This document shows, piece by piece, positions 8,088-17,093 of a DNA stretch of 64,000 nucleotides; positions within the stretch are counted from its first letter, which is position 1, and every line of letters begins with the position of its first letter. The notes beneath the pieces were generated by a model. It ran no database searches, had not been told where the DNA came from, and saw only the letters and a program-made list of their open reading frames with translations. The position numbers were made by a program, and so were the translations under genes. Source of the stretch: an uncultured Lachnospira sp. (GTDB lineage Bacteria > Bacillota > Clostridia > Lachnospirales > Lachnospiraceae); assembly GCA_910585095.1 (NCBI GenBank), contig CAJUBU010000014.1:37740-101739 (forward strand), written 5' to 3'.

Positions 8088-8847
8088 ATTTATTTTTACT
8101 CCTTATTCAATCTACAAATCTAAAGTAATTTGTTATTTTTATAGACATATATTTATCAATTAAATTTTATTGAATTTACAAAAAATTATTTTCTATACAC
8201 ACTATTATGTTTTTATCTTTATATACTTTAAATAATTTATATTTACAAACATTTTTCCTTTTAAATTTATTGATATTTAATTTTAAAGCAATCGTTTTAA
8301 AATAATATATATTGATATTTTAAAAATATTAAAAATTTTATAAACTATTTTTTAATATATATTATATTGATAAATTTTATATAACCCAATATCATAAATT
8401 TCCAAAACAAACTTTAATGTTACTAAGAAGGCAGAAGTTTGCAAAACAAACTTTTACACCACAGCTTTATTGTGGCTATTATATCATAAAACTTATGTAA
8501 ATTTTCACAAAAATTAACTTTATAAATTTTAAAACAACTATCTATGTTATGATATTATATCATAGTAAGGTATCAATAATTCACAAAGTAAACTTCTATA
8601 TTATAATTAATTATTATATTAATCTCATGTATAAACTTTAAAATCTTGCAAATGCACTTTATAGCTCAATTATACAAAATTATTATATCAATCTCATACA
8701 TAACATAATACTATAATAAACATATCCTTTCTTACCTATAATTATATTTTAATATTTTTGACACTATATAAAACACTATGCTATAATAACAAACAATTAC
8801 TGAAAATTTCAGTACATCAAATCAATAATATTTTGGAGGAAATTATT
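8088..8847. other. Long AT-rich non-coding gap upstream of thrH
   Basis: These 760 bp are nearly pure A/T. A small hairpin AAGTTTG/CAAACTT lies at 8435-8453, and the phrase CAAAACAAACTTT occurs twice nearby (about 8403 and 8442). Promoters for the flanking genes must lie here. I see no gene or known RNA. Confidence 0.5.
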
Positions 8848-9450
8848 ATGTATATTACCTGTTTAGACCTTGAAGGTGTATTAGTACCAGAAATATGGAT
8901 TGCATTTGCAGAGGCAAGCAATATCCCTGAATTAAAAAGAACAACACGGGATGAGCCAGATTATAACAAACTTATGAATTGGCGTTTAGAGATTCTTAAA
9001 CAACATAATCTTGGTCTTAAAGAAATACAAGATACCATCGCTACGATTGATCCTATTCCTGGTGCAAAAGAATTTCTTGATGAACTTCGTTCTATCACAC
9101 AGGTAATTATTATAAGTGATACATTTACACAATTTGCAACCCCTTTAATGAAAAAATTAGGATGGCCTACAATCTTTTGCAATTCACTTGAAGTTGCCCC
9201 AAATGGTGAAATTACAGGCTTTAAAATGAGAATAGAAAACTCTAAATACACCACAGTAAAAGCTCTCCAGTCTATCGGTTATGAAACAATTGCCAGTGGT
9301 GACAGCTATAATGACCTTGGTATGATTCATGCTAGTAAAGCTGGTTTTCTTTTTAAAAGCACAGATAAAATTAAAGCAGATAACCCAAATCTTATGGCAT
9401 ATGAAACATACGATGAACTGTTAGAGGCAATTAAAAAAGTAATGGAGTAA
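8848..9450 (+). CDS. thrH: ThrH-type phosphoserine phosphatase / homoserine phosphotransferase (HAD family)
   Basis: This 200-residue HAD-superfamily protein starts MYITCLDLEGVLVPEIW, with the DLEG nucleophile motif peculiar to ThrH rather than the DxDxT of SerB. The middle motif is VIIISDTFTQF and the last HAD motif is IASGDSYNDLGM. In characterised ThrH, the enzyme dephosphorylates phosphoserine and can transfer the phosphate to homoserine, linking serine and threonine synthesis. The ATG at 8848 follows GGAGGAAATTATT; the frame opens 30 codons earlier without a ribosome site. The pyridoxal kinase gene follows after 7 bp, so the two form an operon. Confidence 0.88.
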   Translation: MYITCLDLEGVLVPEIWIAFAEASNIPELKRTTRDEPDYNKLMNWRLEILKQHNLGLKEIQDTIATIDPIPGAKEFLDELRSITQVIIISDTFTQFATPLMKKLGWPTIFCNSLEVAPNGEITGFKMRIENSKYTTVKALQSIGYETIASGDSYNDLGMIHASKAGFLFKSTDKIKADNPNLMAYETYDELLEAIKKVME

Positions 9451-9457
9451 TCAAAAT

Positions 9458-10294
9458 ATGATAACCCCTTATAAGCGTTTACTAACTATCCAAGATATTT
9501 CTTGTGTTGGACAATGTTCACTTACGGTAGCACTTCCTATTCTATCAGCATGTGGACATGAAACAGCCGTATTGCCATCTGCTGTACTGTCTGCTCATAC
9601 GGCATTTAACCATTTTAGCTTTCGAGATTTGACAGAAGATATGCCAATTATTGAGCAATATTGGAATAAAGAACAGATCAAATTTGATGCATTTTATATA
9701 GGATATCTTGGAAATCGTAAGCAGATTCAATATGTTAAAAATATTATGAAATCAACTGCCAACGCTAACTGTCTTAAAATTATTGACCCTGCAATGGCGG
9801 ACAATGGAAAATTATATACAGGATTTGACCAATCTTATGTTGAGCCCATGAAAAAGCTATGTGAAGAAGCCGATTATTTACTTCCAAATCTTACTGAACT
9901 TTGTCTGTTGACGGATACCGATTACAGGGAAGAATATGAGGAATCTTATATTGATAAAATGTTATCTAAATTAAAAACTTTTTGCCCTGGAACAATTATA
10001 TTGACTGGCATTAACTTTGCCCATAATTATACAGGAGTTATCATTTATGATGACACAACAAAATCATACTATAAACACAAAAAATTACCACAAAATTGTC
10101 ATGGTACAGGAGATGTTTTTGCCTCTACATTTACTGGGGTATTATTAAAAAATAACGACGTTTACGATGCTGTTAAAATTGCTTGTGATTACACTTTAGA
10201 ATGTATGATTCATACCATTCAGGACAATAGTCATTGGTATGGCACCAAATTTGAAATCACTCTACCAAATTTGATTTCAAGGCTTTCTAAATAA
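9458..10294 (+). CDS. Pyridoxal/pyridoxamine kinase
   Basis: This 278-residue ribokinase-fold kinase phosphorylates B6 vitamers to supply pyridoxal phosphate. The N-terminus KRLLTIQDISCVGQCSLTVA and the SAHTAFNHFSFRDLT segment are typical of PdxY/PdxK pyridoxamine kinases. The catalytic anion-hole motif appears as HGTGDVFASTFTGVLL, with the aspartate of GTGD as likely base. It is coupled to thrH with its own GGAG site. Supplying PLP fits an operon concerned with serine and threonine metabolism, but that link is inference. PdxK and PdxY cannot be separated here. Confidence 0.87.
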   Translation: MITPYKRLLTIQDISCVGQCSLTVALPILSACGHETAVLPSAVLSAHTAFNHFSFRDLTEDMPIIEQYWNKEQIKFDAFYIGYLGNRKQIQYVKNIMKSTANANCLKIIDPAMADNGKLYTGFDQSYVEPMKKLCEEADYLLPNLTELCLLTDTDYREEYEESYIDKMLSKLKTFCPGTIILTGINFAHNYTGVIIYDDTTKSYYKHKKLPQNCHGTGDVFASTFTGVLLKNNDVYDAVKIACDYTLECMIHTIQDNSHWYGTKFEITLPNLISRLSK

Positions 10295-10299
10295 AAAAG

Positions 10300-10357
10300 G
10301 AATTTCTTACACAATAAAAATCTTATAAAATTGTTGTATTAAGGAAATCTTGCACAA
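10300..10357 (+). terminator. Imperfect inverted repeat downstream of the pyridoxal kinase gene
   Basis: GGAATTTCTTACACAA and TTGTTGTATTAAGGAAATC form an imperfect stem just past the stop codon. It lacks a clean T-run, so a terminator role is only probable. Confidence 0.35.
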
Positions 10358-10531
10358 AATATTTTAAAATATAAAATTGGACAATCTCTTATATATTTAA
10401 TCTTTAGTGCAACAATTTTATTAAAAACTTTTTTCTAATAGTTCCACAATTATAAACCTATTATCATAAAATAATTAGAAGATGAATTTTAATATTAAAA
10501 TTTATACTTTATAACAAATTGATAAAAATAC

Positions 10532-10592
10532 AAATGAGCTGGTGCAAGATAAAAAATTTTACATAAAAAATTTTTCTTGCAACAGCTCATTT
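10532..10592. repeat. 61-bp palindrome between convergent genes
   Basis: Arms AAATGAGCTG/CAGCTCATTT continue inward as TGCAAG/CTTGCA around an A/T-rich core. It lies between the convergent pyridoxal kinase and HD-GYP genes in a 403-bp non-coding gap, so it may be a bidirectional terminator or a small mobile palindrome. Confidence 0.6.
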
Positions 10593-10697
10593 ATATGTTA
10601 ATCATTTATAATTTAAATATATTTATAGCTTACCATTATATATTATTTTAAGAAATAATATGAATATGTATACATTTATCTAAAAAATCCAAATTTC

Positions 10698-11798
10698 TTA
10701 TTCTCTTCCTCTATTAGAATCTGCATAAGAAAGCAATTCTGATGTTTTAAACAAATCCAATTTTGCCAAATCAAAGCAATCTAAAATTTTTGGTGAAAAT
10801 ACACCACATTCATTATCATGAATCATTCGGACCGCCTCATCTTCTGCATATGGCATTTTATACACACGCTTACTAACCAACGCATCATACACATCCACAA
10901 TAGACACAACCTGCGCCCAAATAGGAATATCCTCTCCCACTAAGCCATCTGGATAGCCATTGCCATCATATCGCTCATGATGATGACGACAAATATCATA
11001 ACAATAACGATAAAAATCACTATCTTCCTGTCTAAAGTTTTTCAAAATTTCACAGCCATATATTGTATGTTTTTTCATTTCCTCAAATTCATCTTTAGTA
11101 AGCTTTCCAGGCTTTAACAAAATACTGTCAGGAATTGCAATCTTACCAATATCATGCAATATGGATGCATTCACAATCAAATCAATTTGTTCCTTAGTCA
11201 AATTATATTCTGGATAATATTCTTTTAAATAATTCAAAAGAATACGAGTAAAATATCGTACCCTTTTTATATGTTCCCCAGACTCTAAACTTCTAAATTC
11301 CACAACAGAGCTTAACGCATTTATCAAAAATTCATTATTATTTTGAAGCTTTGCCTGTACAGCAACAAGCTCCTTTGTTCGCTCTTTAAGTTTTGTTTCT
11401 ATATTAATTCTATTTTCAAACAATTCCATAATATTAATTGTTCGGCGCATAACAACTCTTGCATTAAAAGGTTTATATATAACATCAGAAGCACCATAGA
11501 CATATGCTTGCTCCTCTGCTTCGGCAGTAGCCTCACCTGTAATCATAATAACAGGAATTGTACTCATATATCCCTTATTTTTCATATGCTCCATAACTTC
11601 TAATCCTGTTTTTTCAGGCATTATCAAATCCAAAAATAACATTACAATCTTATCATGGTGAGCGTCTAAAAGTTCGATTGTTTCTTTACCATCTGCAGCT
11701 TCAAGGATATTAAACTGCTCTTCAAAAATCAATTTTATAATATCACGATTAACCTCCATATCATCTGCTATTAATATCGTTTTTTCTTCAATATCCAT
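10698..11798 (-). CDS. Response regulator with HD-GYP domain (cyclic-di-GMP phosphodiesterase type)
   Basis: This 366-residue protein has a receiver domain at about 1-125, with phosphoacceptor Asp57 in LFLDLIMPEKTG and the conserved lysine in DVIYKPF. A coiled linker (about 130-160) precedes an HD-GYP domain at 160-350. The metal-binding residues appear as SILHDIGKIAIPDSILLKPG, HTIYG and HHHERYDGNGYPDGL, so the GYP motif is intact. Family members hydrolyse cyclic di-GMP or related dinucleotides, usually promoting motility. No kinase gene is adjacent, so the partner is unknown. The gene is monocistronic with a GGAAGG site at rather long spacing. Confidence 0.9.
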   Translation of the reverse strand: MDIEEKTILIADDMEVNRDIIKLIFEEQFNILEAADGKETIELLDAHHDKIVMLFLDLIMPEKTGLEVMEHMKNKGYMSTIPVIMITGEATAEAEEQAYVYGASDVIYKPFNARVVMRRTINIMELFENRINIETKLKERTKELVAVQAKLQNNNEFLINALSSVVEFRSLESGEHIKRVRYFTRILLNYLKEYYPEYNLTKEQIDLIVNASILHDIGKIAIPDSILLKPGKLTKDEFEEMKKHTIYGCEILKNFRQEDSDFYRYCYDICRHHHERYDGNGYPDGLVGEDIPIWAQVVSIVDVYDALVSKRVYKMPYAEDEAVRMIHDNECGVFSPKILDCFDLAKLDLFKTSELLSYADSNRGRE

Positions 11799-12108
11799 GA
11801 AAATCTAATCCTTCCTTAATTTAATCGAATTTGCATATATATTGTTATTGTAACTTTTTTATACACTATAACGCAAGTATTTTTTTGCAAAACATTTTTA
11901 AGTTAAAAAACAATTTTTTTATATTTATCAACTTTTCTGCAATTCCAAATATTACCTAAAAAAACTTGAATTTATCTATTTTATTATTTTTTACATTGTA
12001 AATAATTTATATAGGATTATTTCTACAAAACATATTTTATAACACTCATAATAACATATGTTGATTTGCTCATCAAATATATATTTATGAATAGGGAGGT
12101 AATTGCTA
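11799..12108. other. Divergent promoter region
   Basis: This 310-bp A/T-rich gap lies between the divergent HD-GYP and ribbon-helix-helix genes and must hold both promoters. I see no other structure. Confidence 0.4.
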
Positions 12109-12306
12109 ATGAATGAGGAGAATTTAATTATTAAAAAGAAGCGTCCGAAAGGCGAAGACGGCTACAAAACATTTTCAATTAGAATTAAAGAGGAGCTTGT
12201 GTTTGAAATTGATGAACTATCATCTAAAACAGGTCGCAGTAGGAATGAACTGATAGGAATTTTATTACAATATTCTATTAAACATTGCAAAATTGAAGAC
12301 GAATAA
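12109..12306 (+). CDS. Small ribbon-helix-helix DNA-binding protein
   Basis: This 65-residue protein has a charged N-terminal tail (KKKRPKGEDG). It is followed by a ribbon-helix-helix/CopG-like fold: the beta strand YKTFSIRIKEELVFEIDEL, the turn SKTGRSRNELI and a last helix. Such proteins bind DNA as dimers through the strand pair. I prefer the ATG at 12109 after AGGGAGGTAATTGCTA to a TTG two codons upstream. It has no toxin partner nearby, so an autonomous regulator is more likely than an antitoxin. A very long hairpin terminator follows. Confidence 0.75.
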   Translation: MNEENLIIKKKRPKGEDGYKTFSIRIKEELVFEIDELSSKTGRSRNELIGILLQYSIKHCKIEDE

Positions 12307-12339
12307 TAAAATTTAATTATCAGTATATTATTAAAAATT

Positions 12340-12429
12340 CCCCTTTCTCAACGCTATAATATTATTTTTAATATTTTTTTATTATTAATAATATTATAAA
12401 AAATTTATTATTTAGAGAAAGGGGGTTTT
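12340..12429 (+). terminator. Long hairpin terminator after the ribbon-helix-helix gene
   Basis: CCCCTTTCTC (12340-12349) pairs with GAGAAAGGGG (12415-12424), followed by T residues. The 65-bp interior can itself fold (ATAATATTAT arms), making an unusually long stem. Confidence 0.75.
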
Positions 12430-12454
12430 TAAATTTTATATTGTTTTACTATAT

Positions 12455-12904
12455 TTACTCAATACTTTCCAATAATTTCTGACATCCTTCTAACACTTGT
12501 TTATAAGTCGTATCAAAGTCTCCTGAATACCATGGGTCTGCTATATCGCCAGGACAGTTTGTAAAATCCCTTAACTTATACACTTTATTGTCTGAATCAC
12601 TGCCTATAATACGCATTATATTACGAATATTCATACTGTCCATTCCTATAAGGTAATCATATTTATTATAATCGGATTTTCTCAACTGTACAGCATATTT
12701 CCCATCAACACGAATACCAACCTCCGCTAACTTCTTTCTTGCAGGCGGATATACTGGATTGCCAATTTCTTCTGTGCTTGTAGCTGCTGACGCTATATAA
12801 AAATCAGCTTCTCTGTTTTGCTTTTTCACTAAATCTTTCATAACAAATTCTGCCATTGGACTTCGGCAAATGTTGCCGTGACAGATAAAGAGTATTTTTA
12901 TCAT
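12455..12904 (-). CDS. Low-molecular-weight protein-tyrosine phosphatase
   Basis: This 149-residue arsenate-reductase-fold phosphatase has the P-loop at the very N-terminus, ILFICHGNICRSPMAEFVM, with nucleophile Cys8 and Arg14. The general-acid loop is DIADPWYSGDF near the C-terminus. Length and motif spacing match the family. It removes phosphate from tyrosine residues, in bacteria often on polysaccharide-control kinases, but no kinase gene is nearby. The ATG follows AAAGGAT. It ends close to the preceding terminator, convergent with the small regulator gene. Confidence 0.92.
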   Translation of the reverse strand: MIKILFICHGNICRSPMAEFVMKDLVKKQNREADFYIASAATSTEEIGNPVYPPARKKLAEVGIRVDGKYAVQLRKSDYNKYDYLIGMDSMNIRNIMRIIGSDSDNKVYKLRDFTNCPGDIADPWYSGDFDTTYKQVLEGCQKLLESIE

Positions 12905-13055
12905 CTTGATTATATCCTTTCATAAGCCTTTAAGCCTTGATATACCAGGCTTTTTGGCACTTTTCTTCAATTTTATATTTTGCCTTTATCTCACACAAAT
13001 TTATGTAAATCTACGCAAATTTATAGACAAGTGGTGTAGTAAATTGGTGTATTCT

Positions 13056-13260
13056 TCAGCTTGATTTTCTTTGATTTTTGTGTATATAGGTATCTTTAAA
13101 ATCAATAATTCTCGCCATTTGCTCCACTGCACAGTCAACACTTGCACGCATATAAACATTCAACGTAACGCCTACATCGGAATGTTTCATTACATACTGC
13201 AAGTTCTTGATATCCATGCTCACACTTGCCATATTAGTACAAAATGGAATACATGAGCGT
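13056..13260 (-). pseudogene. Tyrosine integrase C-terminal remnant
   Basis: The minus strand reads FCTNMASVSMDIKNLQYVMK then HSDVGVTLNVYMRASVDCAVEQM before a TGA at 13056-13058. This is the C-terminal catalytic box of phage/ICE-type tyrosine recombinases (usual form HTFCTRMA...LQYIMGHSDI..T.NVY), with the catalytic tyrosine in NVY. The N-terminal and central domains are absent. It marks decayed mobile DNA at the left edge of the transferred cassette. Confidence 0.7.
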
Positions 13261-13559
13261 AATATGGGGAAACAGTTTATCCGAGGTGCAGCTTCTTGTA
13301 TTTCTTCATTGTCTAACGCATTTTATTTTCAATATGCAACGCTACTTTCGTTTTATCATCCTTGTTTAGTAGAAGAAAGTTACTATATCCATCAACAATC
13401 ATTTCTGTTCTCAGATATTTTCAAACTCCTTTCTGTAGTGGAAAGAGCCTTGCCTTGATATGACTCATTCATTGTACCATATCAAAGCTGATTTTACACC
13501 ATAAGGTTCACAAAAACTGCAAGAAATAATAATGAATAGCTAAATCAGATAAAATACTC

Positions 13560-14012
13560 CTGCTCAATGTACTGATTGAACAGACAGCATTTGATCAACC
13601 TTAGCGGCAAATGACACAAGCGAAACATCGGATTGCGAAACTTGGCTGATTATTTAAGCGTATTTATAAGAATAACGAAAATCATAAACTTTCTAACAGC
13701 AGATTTCAAATGCTCTCTAACAATTACGAACAGGAAGAACTGTGGGAAAAGCTGTTGTAACTAAATGAGGAAATTAACCGACAAGAAGAACAGACAGAAA
13801 ATATTGAACAGTTCATCAGTAAGATACATAAGTATCTTGACATAGACGAACTAACACCCATTGTACTGAATGACATGGTAAAAGCAGTTTACGTCCATAT
13901 GCTAGACACTTCAAACAGACACAGTGAATAACTGATTGACATATCCTATGACCTTATAGGAATACTCCCTGCGTTCCTAATGAACGACTTACAAAACGGA
14001 AAAATGGCATAG
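13560..14012 (+). pseudogene. Large serine recombinase C-terminal remnant (DUF4368-like tail)
   Basis: Reading through stops gives KHRIAKLG*LFKRIYKNNEN, then SRFQMLSNNYEQEELWEKLL*LNEE, and later ELTPIVLNDMVKAVYVHMLD followed by another stop and LIDISYDLIGILPA. This matches the coiled C-terminus of the large serine recombinases on Tn4451-like and ICE-type elements. At least four in-frame stops show it is dead. The N-terminal catalytic domain is missing. Confidence 0.75.
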
Positions 14013-14070
14013 CCAATGCTACGCCATTTCCAAAAAGCAAATCTAATACTGTCTTACGAGTATCTAACTT

Positions 14071-14093
14071 ATGACGGCTTTTTTTGCCGTCAT
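14071..14093 (+). terminator. Hairpin downstream of the serine recombinase remnant
   Basis: ATGACGGC and GCCGTCAT surround a seven-T loop. Its position after the recombinase stop suggests the element's old transcription terminator. Confidence 0.5.
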
Positions 14094-14370
14094 GCGGCAG
14101 ATTGTTTATTTTATTTTGCTTTTTTAACTTCTCAAATTCTAATTGAGTTTCCCCTACAAATTCCGATTTTATTTACTATTTGCTTTAACTTTCCTTAATC
14201 TTCAAAGATTTGAAGCATGTTCAACCTCAAAATATATATCCTTTTCCCTTGTTTTTACCCTTATGGGCAAGTGAAAGTTTCTCTTATTAAAATCTAACAA
14301 ACAGATGATTTTATTATATCTAACAATGGAGGAGACAACTTTCGCCCCCACTGAACAGGCATCTGTCACT

Positions 14371-15588
14371 TTACACCATTTTCACAACAAGCGTTATATA
14401 GAAGCATTCATCATGAATATCAGCATATACCTCTCCATTCATAATCCCCATCAGCTTTTTGCATATGAAAAGTCCAAGCCCGTTGCCCTGCACCTTGTCC
14501 GCATTGTTCCCACGATGAAAACTCTCGAATATCTGCGGCAGTTCTTTCACTTCAAGAGTACAGCCTGTATTTGATACTGTGATAAGCTCACAGCCGTCCA
14601 TTTTATCAAAGCTAATCTCAATTCGTCTGCCATCACCGTATTTGATTGCATTTTCAATCAGATTTTGCAAACACTCTGCAAGACGGTCGGGGTCGCAGGA
14701 AAGAATACAATCATCATATTTCTGAATCACAAACTCCGTTCCCACTATGGCAAGCTGAGGAGCATATCTTACATCTATCCTTGTGATGATAACGCTTAAA
14801 AAAGCCTCCCCCTGTGTGACTTCAAAGTTCATAAAGTCCTCGCTTGCCGCCTTGGTAATTTCGCTAATAAAACGCTCTATCTCATCTGCACGGGTATTGA
14901 TACTCTCGGCAGCAGCACGTCGTTTTTCTTCGTCCTTGTGTAAGTCTCTAGCAAGTACCTTTGCATTGAGCTTGATTGCCGCCAAAGGTGTTTTGATGTC
15001 GTGGGAAAGAGAAAGCAGCAAGAGCTTTTTGTCCCTCTGCATTGTGATTTCTTTTTTGCGGCTGTCCTCAATACTCTCACGCAGGAGATTTACACCCCAT
15101 GTAAATTTTCCGAAGAAACGGCTTTTTTCCTCTGGTATCGGGACAGCAAGATTGCCCCTTGCAAGCTCCTGTGGAACATCGTTCAACCTGCCGAACGGCA
15201 CGATGATATGCCCCCATATATAATATAAAAAACCAATCATCAGCACAAACAGCGCACCCAATACACAGTTTATTGCCGCAATGCTGTGTTGTTCGCTTCC
15301 AACAGTATACTCCACACGATACAACATACCATCTGCTTCTATAATCAAATAATGCTCATCGGAGGTGTACAGTTCACCGTCATCAGCCTTGAACACGCCT
15401 GTAATATGGGGATATTTTTCAAGGTCATAATTGCCTGTTTCCGCCATCTCATCTGCAATCCGCTTGGCTTCAACGCGATAAATGCCTTTATTATGGTCTT
15501 TCACTCCAATAAGAAACAGATTCAATACCGTCGTCAGCAAAAGAAATACCATTATCACTGCAATACACAGTCTTCTGAAAGCCCTCAT
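14371..15588 (-). CDS. Sensor histidine kinase of the acquired ABC cassette
   Basis: This 405-residue membrane kinase has transmembrane helices at about 8-28 and 104-126 around a 75-residue extracellular segment. A HAMP-like linker follows, then the H-box LSLSHDIKTPLAAIKLNAKV with His196, and the ATPase motifs NLIENAIKYGDG and GNGLGLFICKKL. It overlaps the regulator gene by ATGA, so the two are translationally coupled. Next to an ABC ATPase and a large FtsX-type permease, it probably senses a peptide antibiotic or envelope stress. Codons are visibly richer in G/C than in flanking genes, as are all four genes of the cassette. Confidence 0.9.
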   Translation of the reverse strand: MRAFRRLCIAVIMVFLLLTTVLNLFLIGVKDHNKGIYRVEAKRIADEMAETGNYDLEKYPHITGVFKADDGELYTSDEHYLIIEADGMLYRVEYTVGSEQHSIAAINCVLGALFVLMIGFLYYIWGHIIVPFGRLNDVPQELARGNLAVPIPEEKSRFFGKFTWGVNLLRESIEDSRKKEITMQRDKKLLLLSLSHDIKTPLAAIKLNAKVLARDLHKDEEKRRAAAESINTRADEIERFISEITKAASEDFMNFEVTQGEAFLSVIITRIDVRYAPQLAIVGTEFVIQKYDDCILSCDPDRLAECLQNLIENAIKYGDGRRIEISFDKMDGCELITVSNTGCTLEVKELPQIFESFHRGNNADKVQGNGLGLFICKKLMGIMNGEVYADIHDECFYITLVVKMV

Positions 15589-16247
15589 ACAAACTTATAC
15601 CCCACACCCCAGACGGTCAACAAACGCTTTGCATTTTTAGGATTATCACCAAGCTTCTGGCGAAGGCGATTGATATGCACATGAAGCGTTTGCAGCTCCG
15701 AATCGCTGTCGCTGCCCCAAACAGTGTTGAACAGGTACTCTTTTTTCAAAGCTTTGCCCTGATTCTTAATCAGAATTGCCAATAGGTCAAATTCCTTTGC
15801 AGGCAGCTCTATAGGCTTTCCGTCAATGACTGCTGTTTTATCTACAAGATTGAGTGTCACACCGTCCGCCGACAATATATCACGCTGATACTGCCGTTTG
15901 AATATCCCCTTAATCTTAGCAATAAGAATATCAATGTCATAGGGCTTTTCTATATAATCATCAGCACCAAGGTCAAAGCCATTCAACTTATCCTCCTTGT
16001 CCGTCCTTGAACTTACAATCAGTATAGGAGTATCCGCATTTTCCCGAAGTTTGGAGCAGACGGCAAAGCCATTCACATCAGGAAGATTGATATCAAGCAC
16101 CACAAGCCTTGCACCATATCGTTCAAAAAGCTGCACGGCACGCTCTCCACTGTCCACGCTTGACGTAATATAACCCTCGTCATGCAGAAAGTCAGTTAGC
16201 AAATCGGCTAGTTCTTTATCGTCTTCTACTATCAAAATATCGGTCAT
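15585..16247 (-). CDS. OmpR-family response regulator of the ABC cassette
   Basis: This 220-residue regulator has a receiver domain (acidic pocket VEDD at 7-10, Asp52 in VLDINLPDVNGF, lysine in DDYIEKPYD). A winged-helix domain includes LPAKEFDLLAILIKNQGKAL and LHVHINRLRQKLG. Its ATG follows AGGAGGTGATCTT. It is coupled to the kinase gene and lies 50 bp downstream of the ATPase gene on the same strand. It probably controls the transporter genes. Confidence 0.92.
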   Translation of the reverse strand: MTDILIVEDDKELADLLTDFLHDEGYITSSVDSGERAVQLFERYGARLVVLDINLPDVNGFAVCSKLRENADTPILIVSSRTDKEDKLNGFDLGADDYIEKPYDIDILIAKIKGIFKRQYQRDILSADGVTLNLVDKTAVIDGKPIELPAKEFDLLAILIKNQGKALKKEYLFNTVWGSDSDSELQTLHVHINRLRQKLGDNPKNAKRLLTVWGVGYKFV

Positions 16248-16298
16248 AAGATCACCTCCTACAAGTCTTGTACCATATCAACTAAGATTCTGCAAGTA

Positions 16299-17072
16299 TC
16301 ACCAACCCTGTTCCATAAGCCAGTTATTCAGTTCTCTTTCACGGTCACGAATCTGCTTGTCACCGCCACCAAAATGTCCCATTTCTTTTTCACCGACAAT
16401 CCCGCCGTCCACAATGTAAAGTACCCTGCTGCACTTGGCAGCAACCTTTGAATCGTGGGTCACGCACATAATCGTCGTACCATCACGGTTGAGGGAGAGC
16501 AGCTCGTTCATAACCTCATCAGAGCTTGCACGGTTTAATGCGCCTGTCGGCTCATCGGCAAAGATTATCTTGGGATTATTTATCATACTGCGGCAGATAC
16601 AAGCCCTCTGAAGCTGTCCTCCCGACACCTCGTTAATATCATTACCGCACACATTGTCAATGCCAAGCCTGTGCATAAGCGCTCTGCCGCGCTCCTCGGT
16701 CTGTCTGTGACTCTCCCTATTCTTTTTCGACTTTACCGCAGGAAAAATGATATTATCAAGTACCGAAAGATTTTTCATCATGTACATCTGCTGAAAAATA
16801 AAACCCATTTCATCAAGTCTGAGCCTTGCAAGCTCCTTATCACCAAGCTTTGCCGTTTTCCTGCCGTTAAAGAACACCTCGCCTGCGGTCACTTTGTCCA
16901 TTCCCGAAACGCAGTAGAGCAGTGTGCTTTTACCTGAGCCAGAGGGTCCCATGACCGCTACCATTTCGCCTTCGCTAATCGTCAAATTAACGTTTTTTAA
17001 CACATTATTCTGATGTTTGTTCACAATATATGTCTTGCAAAGTCCCTTTGTTTGTATAACTGTATGATTCAT
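16299..17072 (-). CDS. ABC transporter ATPase, MacB/LolD/BceA type
   Basis: This 257-residue ATPase has Walker A GPSGSGKSTLL, the Q-loop FIFQQMYMM, signature VSGGQLQRA, Walker B IIFADEPTGAL and the H-loop CVTHDS. It belongs to the group that pairs with FtsX-like permeases in mechanotransmission or peptide-antibiotic resistance. The 35 C-terminal residues after the H-loop form a charged tail. It is 21 bp downstream of the permease gene on the minus strand, with a GTAGGAGG site. Confidence 0.92.
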   Translation of the reverse strand: MNHTVIQTKGLCKTYIVNKHQNNVLKNVNLTISEGEMVAVMGPSGSGKSTLLYCVSGMDKVTAGEVFFNGRKTAKLGDKELARLRLDEMGFIFQQMYMMKNLSVLDNIIFPAVKSKKNRESHRQTEERGRALMHRLGIDNVCGNDINEVSGGQLQRACICRSMINNPKIIFADEPTGALNRASSDEVMNELLSLNRDGTTIMCVTHDSKVAAKCSRVLYIVDGGIVGEKEMGHFGGGDKQIRDRERELNNWLMEQGW

Positions 17073-17093
17073 TATGTTGTCCTCCTACTTATT

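Noticed and set aside
13071..13458. Two overlapping plus-strand reading frames near the integrase remnant
   Set aside because: They are antisense or adjacent to the integrase tail, show no ribosome site and no protein-like composition.
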